From assembly GCA_031381645.1 (NCBI GenBank), contig JANMYB010000044.1:1-64000 (forward strand): DNA of 64,000 nt. The letters run 5' to 3'. Under the pieces are notes generated by a model. It was given only the letters and a program-made list of their open reading frames with translations. It was not told the DNA's origin and ran no database searches. The position numbers and the translations under genes are program-made. Origin of the DNA: Methylotenera_A sp031381645 (lineage in GTDB: Bacteria > Pseudomonadota > Gammaproteobacteria > Burkholderiales > Methylophilaceae). Of this stretch, positions 34,865 to 43,502 are shown one piece after another. Positions within the stretch are counted from its first letter, which is position 1, and every line of letters begins with the position of its first letter.

Positions 34865-36265
34865 ATGAATGCAAACTTAATCCGTCAGGCCGCTGTGGTG
34901 CTGGCAAATCTACTCGATTTTAACAGCCCAGCTGATGCTAAACTGAGCGACTTTTTTCGCAATAATCGCGATTTAGGTACAAAGGATCGCGCTTTTGTGG
35001 CCGAGAGCGTTTATGGAGTTTTACGTCGTTTGCGTTTTCTAAGCACGGTTGCCGCGAATGAAGAAAATGACCCAGATGATGCGCGTAAGCTCATATTGGC
35101 GTGGTTGCTACGTGTGCAAGGTAAAAGCATACGCGAGATGGAATCGGTATTGAACGAGCAGCAAACTGAGTGGGCGCACACCATTAAAGCTAAATCTACT
35201 GAGAATTTACCTCTAGCGGTGCAGGCTGATGTGCGGGATTGGCTGTGGGAAAAGCTGGTGGCGCAATATGGTGAGGCGGAAGCGCTGACTATTTGCCGTA
35301 GCATGCACGAGCAAGCGAGTTTAGATTTACGGGTGAATACTATTAAAAGTAACCGCGAAGATACACTAAAACGCATGTTGGCAGAAAATACTTCTAACGA
35401 AAACACCATAGAAATTACCCCACATGCGCCCTGCGGCATTCGCATGCCAGGGCGCATGAATATTAGTAAGCACGTACTTTTTACCGAAGGCAAGATTGAG
35501 GTGCAAGATGAAGGTAGCCAGCTTTTAAGTTATTTAGTTGCGCCAAAACGTGGGCAAATGGTGGCCGATTTATGCGCAGGCGCAGGTGGTAAAACGCTGG
35601 CCATTGGCGCGTTGATGAAAAATACCGGTCGACTTTATGCGTTTGATGTGTCAGAAAAACGCTTAATGAATTTGGGGAAACGCCTTAAACGTTCGGGCTT
35701 ATCTAACCTGCATGCACAAGTGATTAGTGGAGAGACCGACCCAAAACTCAAACGCCTCAATGGCAAATTTGATCGCGTGTTGGTTGATGCACCATGTAGC
35801 GGTTTTGGCACATTGCGTCGAAATCCTGACCTTAAATGGCGCTTTGAACAAAAAGATATTGCAGAGCTGAGTATTAAACAAACTGCTATTTTAGCGCGCG
35901 CTGCCAAGCTCACTAAAGCTGGAGGACGCTTAATCTACGCCACTTGTAGCTTATTACAGGACGAAAATGAAAATATCGCAGAAGCATTTTTAGGCGCACA
36001 TCCTGAGTTTAGTTTAATGCCAGCCAGCGAGATTTTGAGTCAACAACAAATTAAATTGAATACTGGAAAATATTTAAAACTATTACCGCATTTACACGGC
36101 ACAGACGGTTTTTTTGCGGCAGTGTTTGAGCGCAATGCAGAAAATGCTAAAGCAAAACCTGAGGCTAAATTAACTGGCGTAGAAGGCAGTTTCCATGCGG
36201 CTTCTGGCGTATCTGCTACAAAGACAAAAATTGCTAAAGTTAAGAAAATAAAAGCTACGCCATGA
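34865..36265 (+). CDS. RsmB/NOP family RNA m5C methyltransferase
   Basis: A 466-residue protein with an N-terminal NusB-like helical domain and a C-terminal SAM domain. Motifs: VADLCAGAGGKTLAIGALM for SAM binding, VLVDAPCSGFGTLRRNPDLKWR with one catalytic Cys, and YATCSLLQDENE with the second. It is the second RsmB-type enzyme in the window and its target base is not evident. The tail after about 430 is rich in Lys and Ala. The stop overlaps the start of the symporter gene by four bases. Confidence 0.88.
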   Translation: MNANLIRQAAVVLANLLDFNSPADAKLSDFFRNNRDLGTKDRAFVAESVYGVLRRLRFLSTVAANEENDPDDARKLILAWLLRVQGKSIREMESVLNEQQTEWAHTIKAKSTENLPLAVQADVRDWLWEKLVAQYGEAEALTICRSMHEQASLDLRVNTIKSNREDTLKRMLAENTSNENTIEITPHAPCGIRMPGRMNISKHVLFTEGKIEVQDEGSQLLSYLVAPKRGQMVADLCAGAGGKTLAIGALMKNTGRLYAFDVSEKRLMNLGKRLKRSGLSNLHAQVISGETDPKLKRLNGKFDRVLVDAPCSGFGTLRRNPDLKWRFEQKDIAELSIKQTAILARAAKLTKAGGRLIYATCSLLQDENENIAEAFLGAHPEFSLMPASEILSQQQIKLNTGKYLKLLPHLHGTDGFFAAVFERNAENAKAKPEAKLTGVEGSFHAASGVSATKTKIAKVKKIKATP

Positions 36266-37497
36266 AACTACCCAGCCTGAACGTTCAAATTTTATTAGGT
36301 GCGATTTTTGGCGTTGCAATTGGTTTGTATTTTCACTCTTTAGGTGCAGAAAATAGTGTTGCCAAAGGCAGCTTATATGCGTCCAGCCTAATAGGCACAA
36401 TGTTCATCGACCTGCTCAAAATGATTTTAATTCCGCTGGTGTTTTGCAGCATTGCGGTGGGCATTGCCAATTTGCGGCAACATCAACAAATGCATCGCGT
36501 TTGGAAAACCACACTCATCTTTTTTATGTTCACCATGGCGATTGCAATCACTTTGGGCATGGCCGCCAGTTTATATTTTAAGCCAGGCGCAGGCATGCAA
36601 ATTTCTATGTTTGTCGATGCCATGGGCAACTTTAAAATGCAAGAATTAACGCTGTCAGAATTTTCTAGCCAATTTTTGCATGGCTTGTTTATCAATCCAT
36701 TCAAAGCTTTAGCCGAAGGCAATGTGCTAGCGGTGGTGATTTTTGCGCTTATTTTAGGTATCGCGTTGGTGATGGGTGGCGAGCGCTATAAAAATATTCT
36801 CGCGCTACTACAAGAAGGCCTAGAAATTACCATGCGCATTGTAGGCTGGGTGATGGTGCTGGCGCCATTCGGCATTGCCGCGCTACTCATTAAACTGGTC
36901 GCCACGCAAGATACCTCCATGCTAGGCACCATGGGCAAATTTATGGCGGTGGTGATTGGCACTACTTTGTTACATGGCGTGGTCATTTTGCCACTATTAC
37001 TTTATTTAATTACAGGTAAAACGCCGATATGGTTTTGGCGCGGCGCGCGCGAGGCCTTGGTGACGGCGTTTGCGACTAGCTCCAGCAGCGCGACTTTGCC
37101 AGTCACCATGCGTTGCACCACGCAACATCTGCACGTTAAGCCAGAAATTGCGGGCTTTGTCGTGCCGCTTGGGGCTACGGTGAATATGGATGGAACTGCG
37201 CTCTACGAAGCCGCCGCCGCCTTATTTATTGCTAATTTGGTTGGCGTAGAGCTGAGTTTTGTGCAGCAACTCATTGTATTTTTTACTGCCATGATAGCCG
37301 CCATCGGCGCGCCAGGCATCCCAAGTGCGGGCATGGTCACCATGGTGATGGTGTTGCAAAGCGTTGGTTTACCAGCGGAAGCGATTGCGATTTTACTACC
37401 GATTGATAGGCTGCTAGATACTTTGCGCACTACGGTGAATGTAGAAGGCGATATGATAGGCAGTTTGGTTGTGCAAAAGCTTGTTAGTAGCAAATAA
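36262..37497 (+). CDS. Dicarboxylate/amino acid:cation symporter (DAACS family)
   Basis: A 411-residue membrane transporter of the GltP/DctA fold. Diagnostic parts are the serine-rich hairpin FATSSSSATLPVTMRC, the NMDGTALYEAAAALF segment that binds cation and substrate, and GAPGIPSAGMVTMVMVLQSVGLP. Likely substrates are C4-dicarboxylates or acidic amino acids; sequence alone does not decide. It ends just before a hairpin repeat and converges with the RND pump genes. Confidence 0.9.
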   Translation: MKLPSLNVQILLGAIFGVAIGLYFHSLGAENSVAKGSLYASSLIGTMFIDLLKMILIPLVFCSIAVGIANLRQHQQMHRVWKTTLIFFMFTMAIAITLGMAASLYFKPGAGMQISMFVDAMGNFKMQELTLSEFSSQFLHGLFINPFKALAEGNVLAVVIFALILGIALVMGGERYKNILALLQEGLEITMRIVGWVMVLAPFGIAALLIKLVATQDTSMLGTMGKFMAVVIGTTLLHGVVILPLLLYLITGKTPIWFWRGAREALVTAFATSSSSATLPVTMRCTTQHLHVKPEIAGFVVPLGATVNMDGTALYEAAAALFIANLVGVELSFVQQLIVFFTAMIAAIGAPGIPSAGMVTMVMVLQSVGLPAEAIAILLPIDRLLDTLRTTVNVEGDMIGSLVVQKLVSSK

Positions 37498-37500
37498 TGT

Positions 37501-37546
37501 ATGCCCTGCAACCCTCATGGATATTAGCTTGCAGGGCATTTATTTT
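37501..37546. repeat. Hairpin repeat with conserved loop, copy 3 (best preserved)
   Basis: Perfect 11-base arms ATGCCCTGCAA (37501-37511) and TTGCAGGGCAT (37529-37539), a 17-base loop with the shared core CTCATGGATATTAGC and a trailing TTATTTT. It lies between the convergent symporter and RND genes, so it is a likely bidirectional terminator. Confidence 0.85.
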
Positions 37547-37566
37547 CAAATATTTTAGCTTGAAAT

Positions 37567-40500
37567 TTAACTATTAGTTTTAAATTTTCGGGCTTTAAAT
37601 TTTTCTTGTGCACTCATTACTAACGAATACGCGGCTGGTACAACGACTAAAGTCAGCAAGGTGGATGAAATCATGCCGCCGATAATCGCGACAGATAAGG
37701 GTTTATTAGTTTCAGAGCCAGCGCCTAAGCCAATCGCGGCGGGCAGTAGCGCCAAAATAATGGTGAGCGAAGTCATCAATACAGGGCGTAATCTGATTGG
37801 GCAGGCTTCTCTTAGAGCATCGTTAATACTCGCGCCTTTTTCACGCAGCTGATTAGTTAAATCGACTAGCAGAATTGAGTTTTTGGCGACCAAGCCAATG
37901 AGCAATATCAAGCCTATCATCGAGAAAATATTCAGCGTATTGCCAGTCATGAGTAGCGCGATAAGCCCGCCGATAATGGCGAGCGGCTGTGCCAGCATAA
38001 TAATGAATGGTTGAATAAATGAGTTGAATTGGCTGGCTAGCACCATATAAAGCAACACAAAAGCAAGTGAAAATACAAATTTCATATTTTTCATCGTTTT
38101 GCCTAGTTCCTCCGCTTGGCCAGTAAACTTTACTTTGTAACTTGGCGGTACCAGCTTGGCGGTAGTTTCATTTACTAAATCTACCGCTTCGCCCAGTGGT
38201 ACATTCGGATTTGCGTAAAAATTCACTGCATATTGTAAATCATAGCGACCGATCACGGCGGCACCTAGCACGGGTTTAAAGCTGGCGACTGCGTCCAGCC
38301 GTATCAGTTCGCCACTACTACTGCGCAAGTAAATTTGTTTTAAATCAGTCGTGTGCTTAAGCGCGTTCTCGCTGGTTTTCAGGCGAATGTCATAGCGCTG
38401 GCCGTCGCTGATGTTGTCGTTGTATTTGGCCACATTGATGCCGCCCGCATACAGTGAAACCGCAGATGCGATGTCATTCGCAGTTAGGCCAAGATTCGCC
38501 GCGCGTACGCGGTCAATTTTGATGTCCAATTGTGGTAGATCTAGTTGCACATCCACGTCGACTTTACCAATTGCTGGCTCTGCACTTAGTGCGCGTTGTA
38601 GTTCTGCTGAAATACGGCCAATCTCCTGCAAATTAGCGCCAGTCAGGTTAAATTGCAATTTCTCGGAGCGTTGCCCACGAATAATCGATGTGGGCGACGG
38701 AATGGCGCGCACACCTGGGATATTTTCGAATTCTTTTTTAAGCTCTTTTGTGAGGGTTTGCTGGCTTTTATCGCGATCTTCTTTGGGTTTTAACCGCACA
38801 TTAATATTACCTTGATTGACCTGTCCGCGAGAGCCAGAACCAATGCTGGAGTAGTAACTTGCCACTTCATCTTTGTGGCTGGCAAGTATCGCTTCCACCA
38901 ATTTCATTCTCGAGTCGGTGTACTCCAAGCTTGAACCTAGGGGCGTTTTAATGCTGATGCTAAAGCTGCCTTCGTCTGTTTCTGGCACAAAGTCTTTATC
39001 AACATTTTTAAGCGTGTAATAGCCGCTCAAACCAACGAATAAGGCAGTGAACAGCAATACCAAGCCTCGATGTGTGAGTGATAAATTCAGTATTTTTTTG
39101 TATGTATTATCTAAGCTGGCTAAACCACTACCAAAAAATCGGTAAATTGCATTTTCTTTATGCGTCACACTTAAATAGCGTGAGCACAGCATGGGCGTAA
39201 GTGTGAGTGAAACAAACAGTGAAACCAACACACCAAATGTCACTACCACGGCAAAAGATTTAAAAAACATGCCGATAACACCATCCATAAATATCACTGG
39301 AGCGAATATGCACACCAGCGAGAGTGACGATGCAAGCACTGCAAAAACCACTTCGCGGCTGCCAGCAATGGTGGTTTGGGTGCGATAAGCGGCAACTGCA
39401 TTCTTGTCGTTCAAATTAAGATTTTTTAGCCCAACACCAACTTCGCCAGACATGTGGCGTAAGATGCTCTCTCGTACCACAATCGCGTCATCCACTACCA
39501 CGCCAATAAGTAGTAGCAAGGCCAGCAGCGTCATGCTGTTAAAGGTGTAGCCAGAAAAATACATCACCGCAATGGCACCTAACAGCGAGACGGGAATCTC
39601 TAAGCAGATCATTAATGTTGAGCTAAAAGAGCGCATAAAAATGAGCACAATTAGCGCGGCAAATAGCGTGCCTTCTACCAAATGCTCTTTAAGGCCGGCG
39701 ACCATTTGATTGATAAAGGTTGAGTCATTGGTGGAAATTTCTAGCGTCATGCCCGCTGGCAGGTTGGGGCGCACTTCGGTTTCTAATTTGTGTAATACTT
39801 CATTGATAATTTCTACCGTGTTGGCATTGGCAATTTTTACCATGCCGATGCCTACTGTGGGTTTGCCATTGTAGCGTGCCACTTGACGATTATCTGTGAT
39901 GCCATCTTCAATGGTCGCGACGTCTTTTAAATAGATAGGTGCGCCAGCTCTTGATACCACAACTAAATTGGCGAGTTCTTTTACATTATGAAATTCGAGA
40001 TCCAGCTTGAGCAGTTGTTCGGCTTGTTGGCTGACTAAAAATCCACCTGGCAATTGCACGTGCTCGCGGTCGAATGCTGTGATTAAATCGTTGGCCGTGA
40101 GTTTGTAAGCCGCCATGCGTTCTGGATTGACGTTCACTCGAATCACGCGATCACGCCGCCCGCCCAATTGCACTTCACCCACGCCTTGAATCGTTTCAAA
40201 CTTTTTCTTGAGTATATTATTGGCGTATAAGTTGAGTTGCTGGATGGTGCGATCGCCGCTTAAAGCCAACCAAATCACAGGTGAGGCATTGGTATCTACT
40301 TTTTGAATCGTGGGTGGATCAGTATCGGTTGGCAAACGCCGCAATACTTGGTTTACCTTAGCTTGCACTTCGTTATAAGCCACATCGATATCCTTGCCCA
40401 GCGCAAACGTAATCGTTACGCTAGAAACACCAGGCGACGAGGCGGATTGAATATGATCGATACCAGCTGTGGTGTTAATGGCGGATTCGATAACGCTGGT

Positions 40501-40689
40501 GATGGAGGCGTCGACCACATCAGGGTCGGCGCCGCGCAAAGTGGTGGTGACCATAATCACCGGGAAGTCAATGGACGGAATGCGATCTACGCCGATGCGC
40601 TGGTAGGCAATGAGGCCAAATAAGATAATAATGCCAGACAGCATCCAAGCGAGAACGTGACGCTTAATTGATAGTTCAGGGAGTGACAT
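37567..40689 (-). CDS. RND efflux transporter permease (AcrB-like)
   Basis: A 1040-residue inner-membrane proton-driven pump of the HAE1/AcrB type. It begins with MSLPELSIKRHVLAWMLSGIIILFGLIAYQRIGVDRIPSIDFP, carries the proton-relay Asp pair in GVVVDDAIVVRESIL, Lys in LIGLVAKNSILLVD, and two large periplasmic loops. It overlaps the adaptor gene by one base. No outer-membrane channel gene follows, so a TolC-type channel must come from elsewhere. Substrates are unknown. No regulator gene is adjacent. Confidence 0.94.
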   Translation of the reverse strand: MSLPELSIKRHVLAWMLSGIIILFGLIAYQRIGVDRIPSIDFPVIMVTTTLRGADPDVVDASITSVIESAINTTAGIDHIQSASSPGVSSVTITFALGKDIDVAYNEVQAKVNQVLRRLPTDTDPPTIQKVDTNASPVIWLALSGDRTIQQLNLYANNILKKKFETIQGVGEVQLGGRRDRVIRVNVNPERMAAYKLTANDLITAFDREHVQLPGGFLVSQQAEQLLKLDLEFHNVKELANLVVVSRAGAPIYLKDVATIEDGITDNRQVARYNGKPTVGIGMVKIANANTVEIINEVLHKLETEVRPNLPAGMTLEISTNDSTFINQMVAGLKEHLVEGTLFAALIVLIFMRSFSSTLMICLEIPVSLLGAIAVMYFSGYTFNSMTLLALLLLIGVVVDDAIVVRESILRHMSGEVGVGLKNLNLNDKNAVAAYRTQTTIAGSREVVFAVLASSLSLVCIFAPVIFMDGVIGMFFKSFAVVVTFGVLVSLFVSLTLTPMLCSRYLSVTHKENAIYRFFGSGLASLDNTYKKILNLSLTHRGLVLLFTALFVGLSGYYTLKNVDKDFVPETDEGSFSISIKTPLGSSLEYTDSRMKLVEAILASHKDEVASYYSSIGSGSRGQVNQGNINVRLKPKEDRDKSQQTLTKELKKEFENIPGVRAIPSPTSIIRGQRSEKLQFNLTGANLQEIGRISAELQRALSAEPAIGKVDVDVQLDLPQLDIKIDRVRAANLGLTANDIASAVSLYAGGINVAKYNDNISDGQRYDIRLKTSENALKHTTDLKQIYLRSSSGELIRLDAVASFKPVLGAAVIGRYDLQYAVNFYANPNVPLGEAVDLVNETTAKLVPPSYKVKFTGQAEELGKTMKNMKFVFSLAFVLLYMVLASQFNSFIQPFIIMLAQPLAIIGGLIALLMTGNTLNIFSMIGLILLIGLVAKNSILLVDLTNQLREKGASINDALREACPIRLRPVLMTSLTIILALLPAAIGLGAGSETNKPLSVAIIGGMISSTLLTLVVVPAAYSLVMSAQEKFKARKFKTNS

Positions 40690-41780
40690 TATTTGGCCTG
40701 CTGAATGCTAACAGGCGCTTTATCCGTTAAGAAGCCCGCGCCATCCACAACAATCGTGTCGTTTGGCTGCAATCCTTCTATCAGCTCAATTAAACCATTT
40801 TGACGCACGCCAGTTTTTACTATAGCTTGATATGCCACGTTGTCGCGTACCACGTACACCACTTCGCCTGCGGGGCGTAGCACTAAACTTTGTTCGGGAA
40901 TCATCAAGGCGGCAGCTTGTTCGCCCAAAATGACGGTGCCCGCTACGCTGGCACCAGGTTGCCAGCCAGACGCATCAATCACATCAGCAATGACGTCAAT
41001 AGTACGGCTGCCTTCTGTTACCATGGGTTTCAGTTCGTGAATCACCGATTCCACCGTTTTATTGCTTGTTGGAGTGCTTAGGCGTACTTTTAGCCCAGGT
41101 TTAAGCTGGGCGCTAATCTGTTCGGGGAAAGGCAAATGTGCGCGCAATTTTTGTTTAGAAACAATTTGTACAATGGGGTCGCCTACACGCACAAATTCGC
41201 CAACACTCACCAGTCTTTTCTCAATAATGCCGCCCACAGGCGCAATAACTCGGGTTTTGCTGCTATCATGATTAATGCTACCCACACGTGCTCTGGCACC
41301 TTCTAATTGTTGTTTCAGCACATTTTGCTGCGCAACATCGTTATCCACCGCGTTTTGCGAGATAAATTTTTTATCGACCAAAGCTTGATTGCGTGCAACT
41401 GTTTTAGCTTGATTTTCAATTAAAGCCTGAATGCGTGCCACTTCTGCTTGCGCTTCTCTGCGCTGCATACCGAAATCTGATGCATCTAAGGTGGCAATTA
41501 GCTGACCTTCTTTTACATGCATTCCAGCAGTCACATGCATTTTAACAATGCGTCCCGCCACCTCTGCTGCTACTGTTGGTATGATCAGGCCTTCAAGTGA
41601 GCCAATAGTCTCTTCAGTCGTTTCGATGGCTTGATTTTTAATTTGCGTGACGGTGACTAATGTTGGTTTTTGGCCTTTTTTCTCGCCATCTTTTTCTGCG
41701 AATTTGTCACTAGATGCTCCGCAAGCCGCGAGTAGAAAGGTAAGCAGGCCAATGAGTAAATTAGAAGAGATTTTTTGCAT
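40689..41780 (-). CDS. RND efflux periplasmic adaptor subunit (membrane fusion lipoprotein)
   Basis: A 363-residue AcrA/HlyD-type adaptor. The lipobox LAAC with Cys20 predicts lipid anchoring. Domains in order are a lipoyl half (GRIVKMHVTAGMHVKEGQLIATLDASDF), a coiled-coil hairpin (about 110-160), the second lipoyl half (SSKTRVIAPVGGIIEKRLVSVGEFVRVGDPI) and beta-barrel parts. It bridges the inner-membrane pump encoded next to it with an outer-membrane channel. Confidence 0.92.
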   Translation of the reverse strand: MQKISSNLLIGLLTFLLAACGASSDKFAEKDGEKKGQKPTLVTVTQIKNQAIETTEETIGSLEGLIIPTVAAEVAGRIVKMHVTAGMHVKEGQLIATLDASDFGMQRREAQAEVARIQALIENQAKTVARNQALVDKKFISQNAVDNDVAQQNVLKQQLEGARARVGSINHDSSKTRVIAPVGGIIEKRLVSVGEFVRVGDPIVQIVSKQKLRAHLPFPEQISAQLKPGLKVRLSTPTSNKTVESVIHELKPMVTEGSRTIDVIADVIDASGWQPGASVAGTVILGEQAAALMIPEQSLVLRPAGEVVYVVRDNVAYQAIVKTGVRQNGLIELIEGLQPNDTIVVDGAGFLTDKAPVSIQQAK

Positions 41781-41810
41781 GTTTAACTTTTTCTATTTTT
41801 AAATAGCGAT

Positions 41811-42362
41811 TTAAATTTTGGCCCACTCAAAATATGGGCCAGGATCTGTTTTACGGCCTGGCGCAATATCTGAATGCCCTACAATATGTTGAATTGGATA
41901 AGCTTTCCGTAAACTATTGAGCAGTGACTTTAACGTTTGATATTGCGCTGCCTCAAACGCTTCAAAGTCACTACCTTCCAGCTCTATTCCGACTGAAAAA
42001 TCGTTACAACGTTCACGATTTTGCCATTGTGACACGCCCGCATGCCAAGCGCGCTGTAGGCAAGACACAAATTGCATCAGCTCACCATCGCGACGAATGA
42101 AAAAGTGCGAGGAAACTTTGCGCGTGTGAATCTCCGCATAATAAGGATGTTCGTTGGGATTCAGCTGATTAGTAAATAATTGCACTACGCCAGAACCCTT
42201 ATAAATATTGGGAGGCAGGCTGATGTTGTGAATAACAATTAATTCAATTCTAGTGTTTTCAGGTCTTGCATCAAAGTTTGGTGAAGCAATTTGCTTGGCG
42301 GATTCGATATAGCCAGCAGCATTTAATTTTAATGGCTGAATTTTTAATTTTGGATTTGCCAT
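41811..42362 (-). CDS. ampD: 1,6-anhydro-N-acetylmuramyl-L-alanine amidase AmpD
   Basis: A 183-residue cytoplasmic zinc amidase of peptidoglycan recycling, releasing anhydroMurNAc from the peptide. Zinc ligands are the His of VIHNISLPP, the His of RAWHAGVSQW and the Asp of GRKTDPGPYF; FSVGIELEG contains the conserved Glu. No signal peptide. Loss of AmpD in other bacteria derepresses AmpC, but no ampC or ampR is seen here. Confidence 0.95.
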   Translation of the reverse strand: MANPKLKIQPLKLNAAGYIESAKQIASPNFDARPENTRIELIVIHNISLPPNIYKGSGVVQLFTNQLNPNEHPYYAEIHTRKVSSHFFIRRDGELMQFVSCLQRAWHAGVSQWQNRERCNDFSVGIELEGSDFEAFEAAQYQTLKSLLNSLRKAYPIQHIVGHSDIAPGRKTDPGPYFEWAKI

Positions 42363-42425
42363 GCAAGTGATGATGTTATCGGCTAAAATTGACCTTATTG
42401 AAGTAGTTTATTGTAAAGGTAAAAA

Positions 42426-43427
42426 ATGGTTTTTGCGCAGCTTTTGGTGATGTTGGTGGTTATTTTAATTGCAGCGGAGGTGTTTACCAATGCGTTGGAG
42501 CATTTAGGCGAGAAACTCGGCATTTCAGAAGGCGTGACTGGATCTTTATTTGCCGCCGTGGGTACAGCCCTGCCAGAAACTATGGTGCCATTATTGGCAT
42601 TGTTAGCGGGCACACAAAACGTCGCGACCAATGAAGAAATCGGTGTAGGGTCTATTTTAGGTGCGCCGCTCATGCTGGCCACACTTTCTATTTGCCTCAT
42701 GGCCATATCTGTATGGAAGCGTCGCGGCACTCAAGGACATTTACGCCCAGAACGTACAGGTTTGGTGCGAGACTTGAATTTTTTTCTAATCGCTTTTACG
42801 TTCGCTGCCGTCGCTATGTATGTGCCGCATACATTAACAGCGGTGCGTTATGCTATAGCTGCTTGCATGGTGATGATTTATTTTGTGTACGTGATGATGA
42901 CATTGCGTGCATCAAAAGCGTTGGTCGATGACGGTCATGCGACTGAGGCCGGTAGCGATATGTTTTTATGCAAACTAGGTTTGCCAAATAATATGATAGT
43001 GATTGTGATTCAGTTAGTACTTGGGTTGATTTTGCTAGTAGCCGGCGCAAAAGGCTTTATTCATGGCGTTGAGGCAGCAGCTCAGATTATTGGTATTTCC
43101 GCCTTGTTGTTATCTTTGTTAATTATCCCAATTGCCACTGAGTTACCCGAAAAAGTGAACAGTATTTTGTGGATACGTAAAGGTAAGGATACGTTGGCAT
43201 TTGGCAACATTACAGGTGCGATGGTGTTTCAAGGTACGTTGCTGCCAGCGATTGGTATTATGCTCACCCCATGGGAGCCGCGTAAAGAGGTGGTTTGGGG
43301 TATTGCCATTACCTTAATTGCCGCAATGTGGTTACGTTATTTAATTGCCAAGGGCGGCATTCGGGTGTGGCATATGTTGGTGAATGGCCTTTTATACGTG
43401 ACATATTTGGCGATAGTTTTATTGTAA
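42426..43427 (+). CDS. Sodium/calcium exchanger family membrane protein
   Basis: A 333-residue protein with about ten membrane segments in two inverted repeats. Each repeat has the family alpha motif: GSLFAAVGTALPETMVPLLALL in the first half and LLIIPIATELPEKVNSI in the second, with the Glu and Pro residues that bind cations. It resembles the Na/Ca antiporter group of the CaCA superfamily. The ions transported are not determined. Divergent from ampD; ends before hairpin repeat copy 4. Confidence 0.87.
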   Translation: MVFAQLLVMLVVILIAAEVFTNALEHLGEKLGISEGVTGSLFAAVGTALPETMVPLLALLAGTQNVATNEEIGVGSILGAPLMLATLSICLMAISVWKRRGTQGHLRPERTGLVRDLNFFLIAFTFAAVAMYVPHTLTAVRYAIAACMVMIYFVYVMMTLRASKALVDDGHATEAGSDMFLCKLGLPNNMIVIVIQLVLGLILLVAGAKGFIHGVEAAAQIIGISALLLSLLIIPIATELPEKVNSILWIRKGKDTLAFGNITGAMVFQGTLLPAIGIMLTPWEPRKEVVWGIAITLIAAMWLRYLIAKGGIRVWHMLVNGLLYVTYLAIVLL

Positions 43428-43453
43428 TTATTATTAATGTACTTAATTTAAAT

Positions 43454-43499
43454 ATGCCCTGAAAACCTTGTGGATATTGACTTTCATGGCATGTTGATT
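43454..43499. repeat. Hairpin repeat with conserved loop, copy 4
   Basis: Arms ATGCCCTGAAA (43454-43464) and TTTCATGGCAT (43482-43492), loop core CCTTGTGGATATTGAC. Compared with copy 3, the stem bases TGCAA/TTGCA are changed together to TGAAA/TTTCA, keeping the pairing. It lies between the convergent exchanger and pilR genes. Confidence 0.8.
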
Positions 43500-43502
43500 T
43501 AA

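Noticed and set aside
37501..37546. Hairpin repeat considered as a DNA uptake sequence
   Set aside because: The copies lie mainly as inverted pairs at gene ends and do not contain the known Neisseriaceae uptake word; too few copies in one window to support that role.
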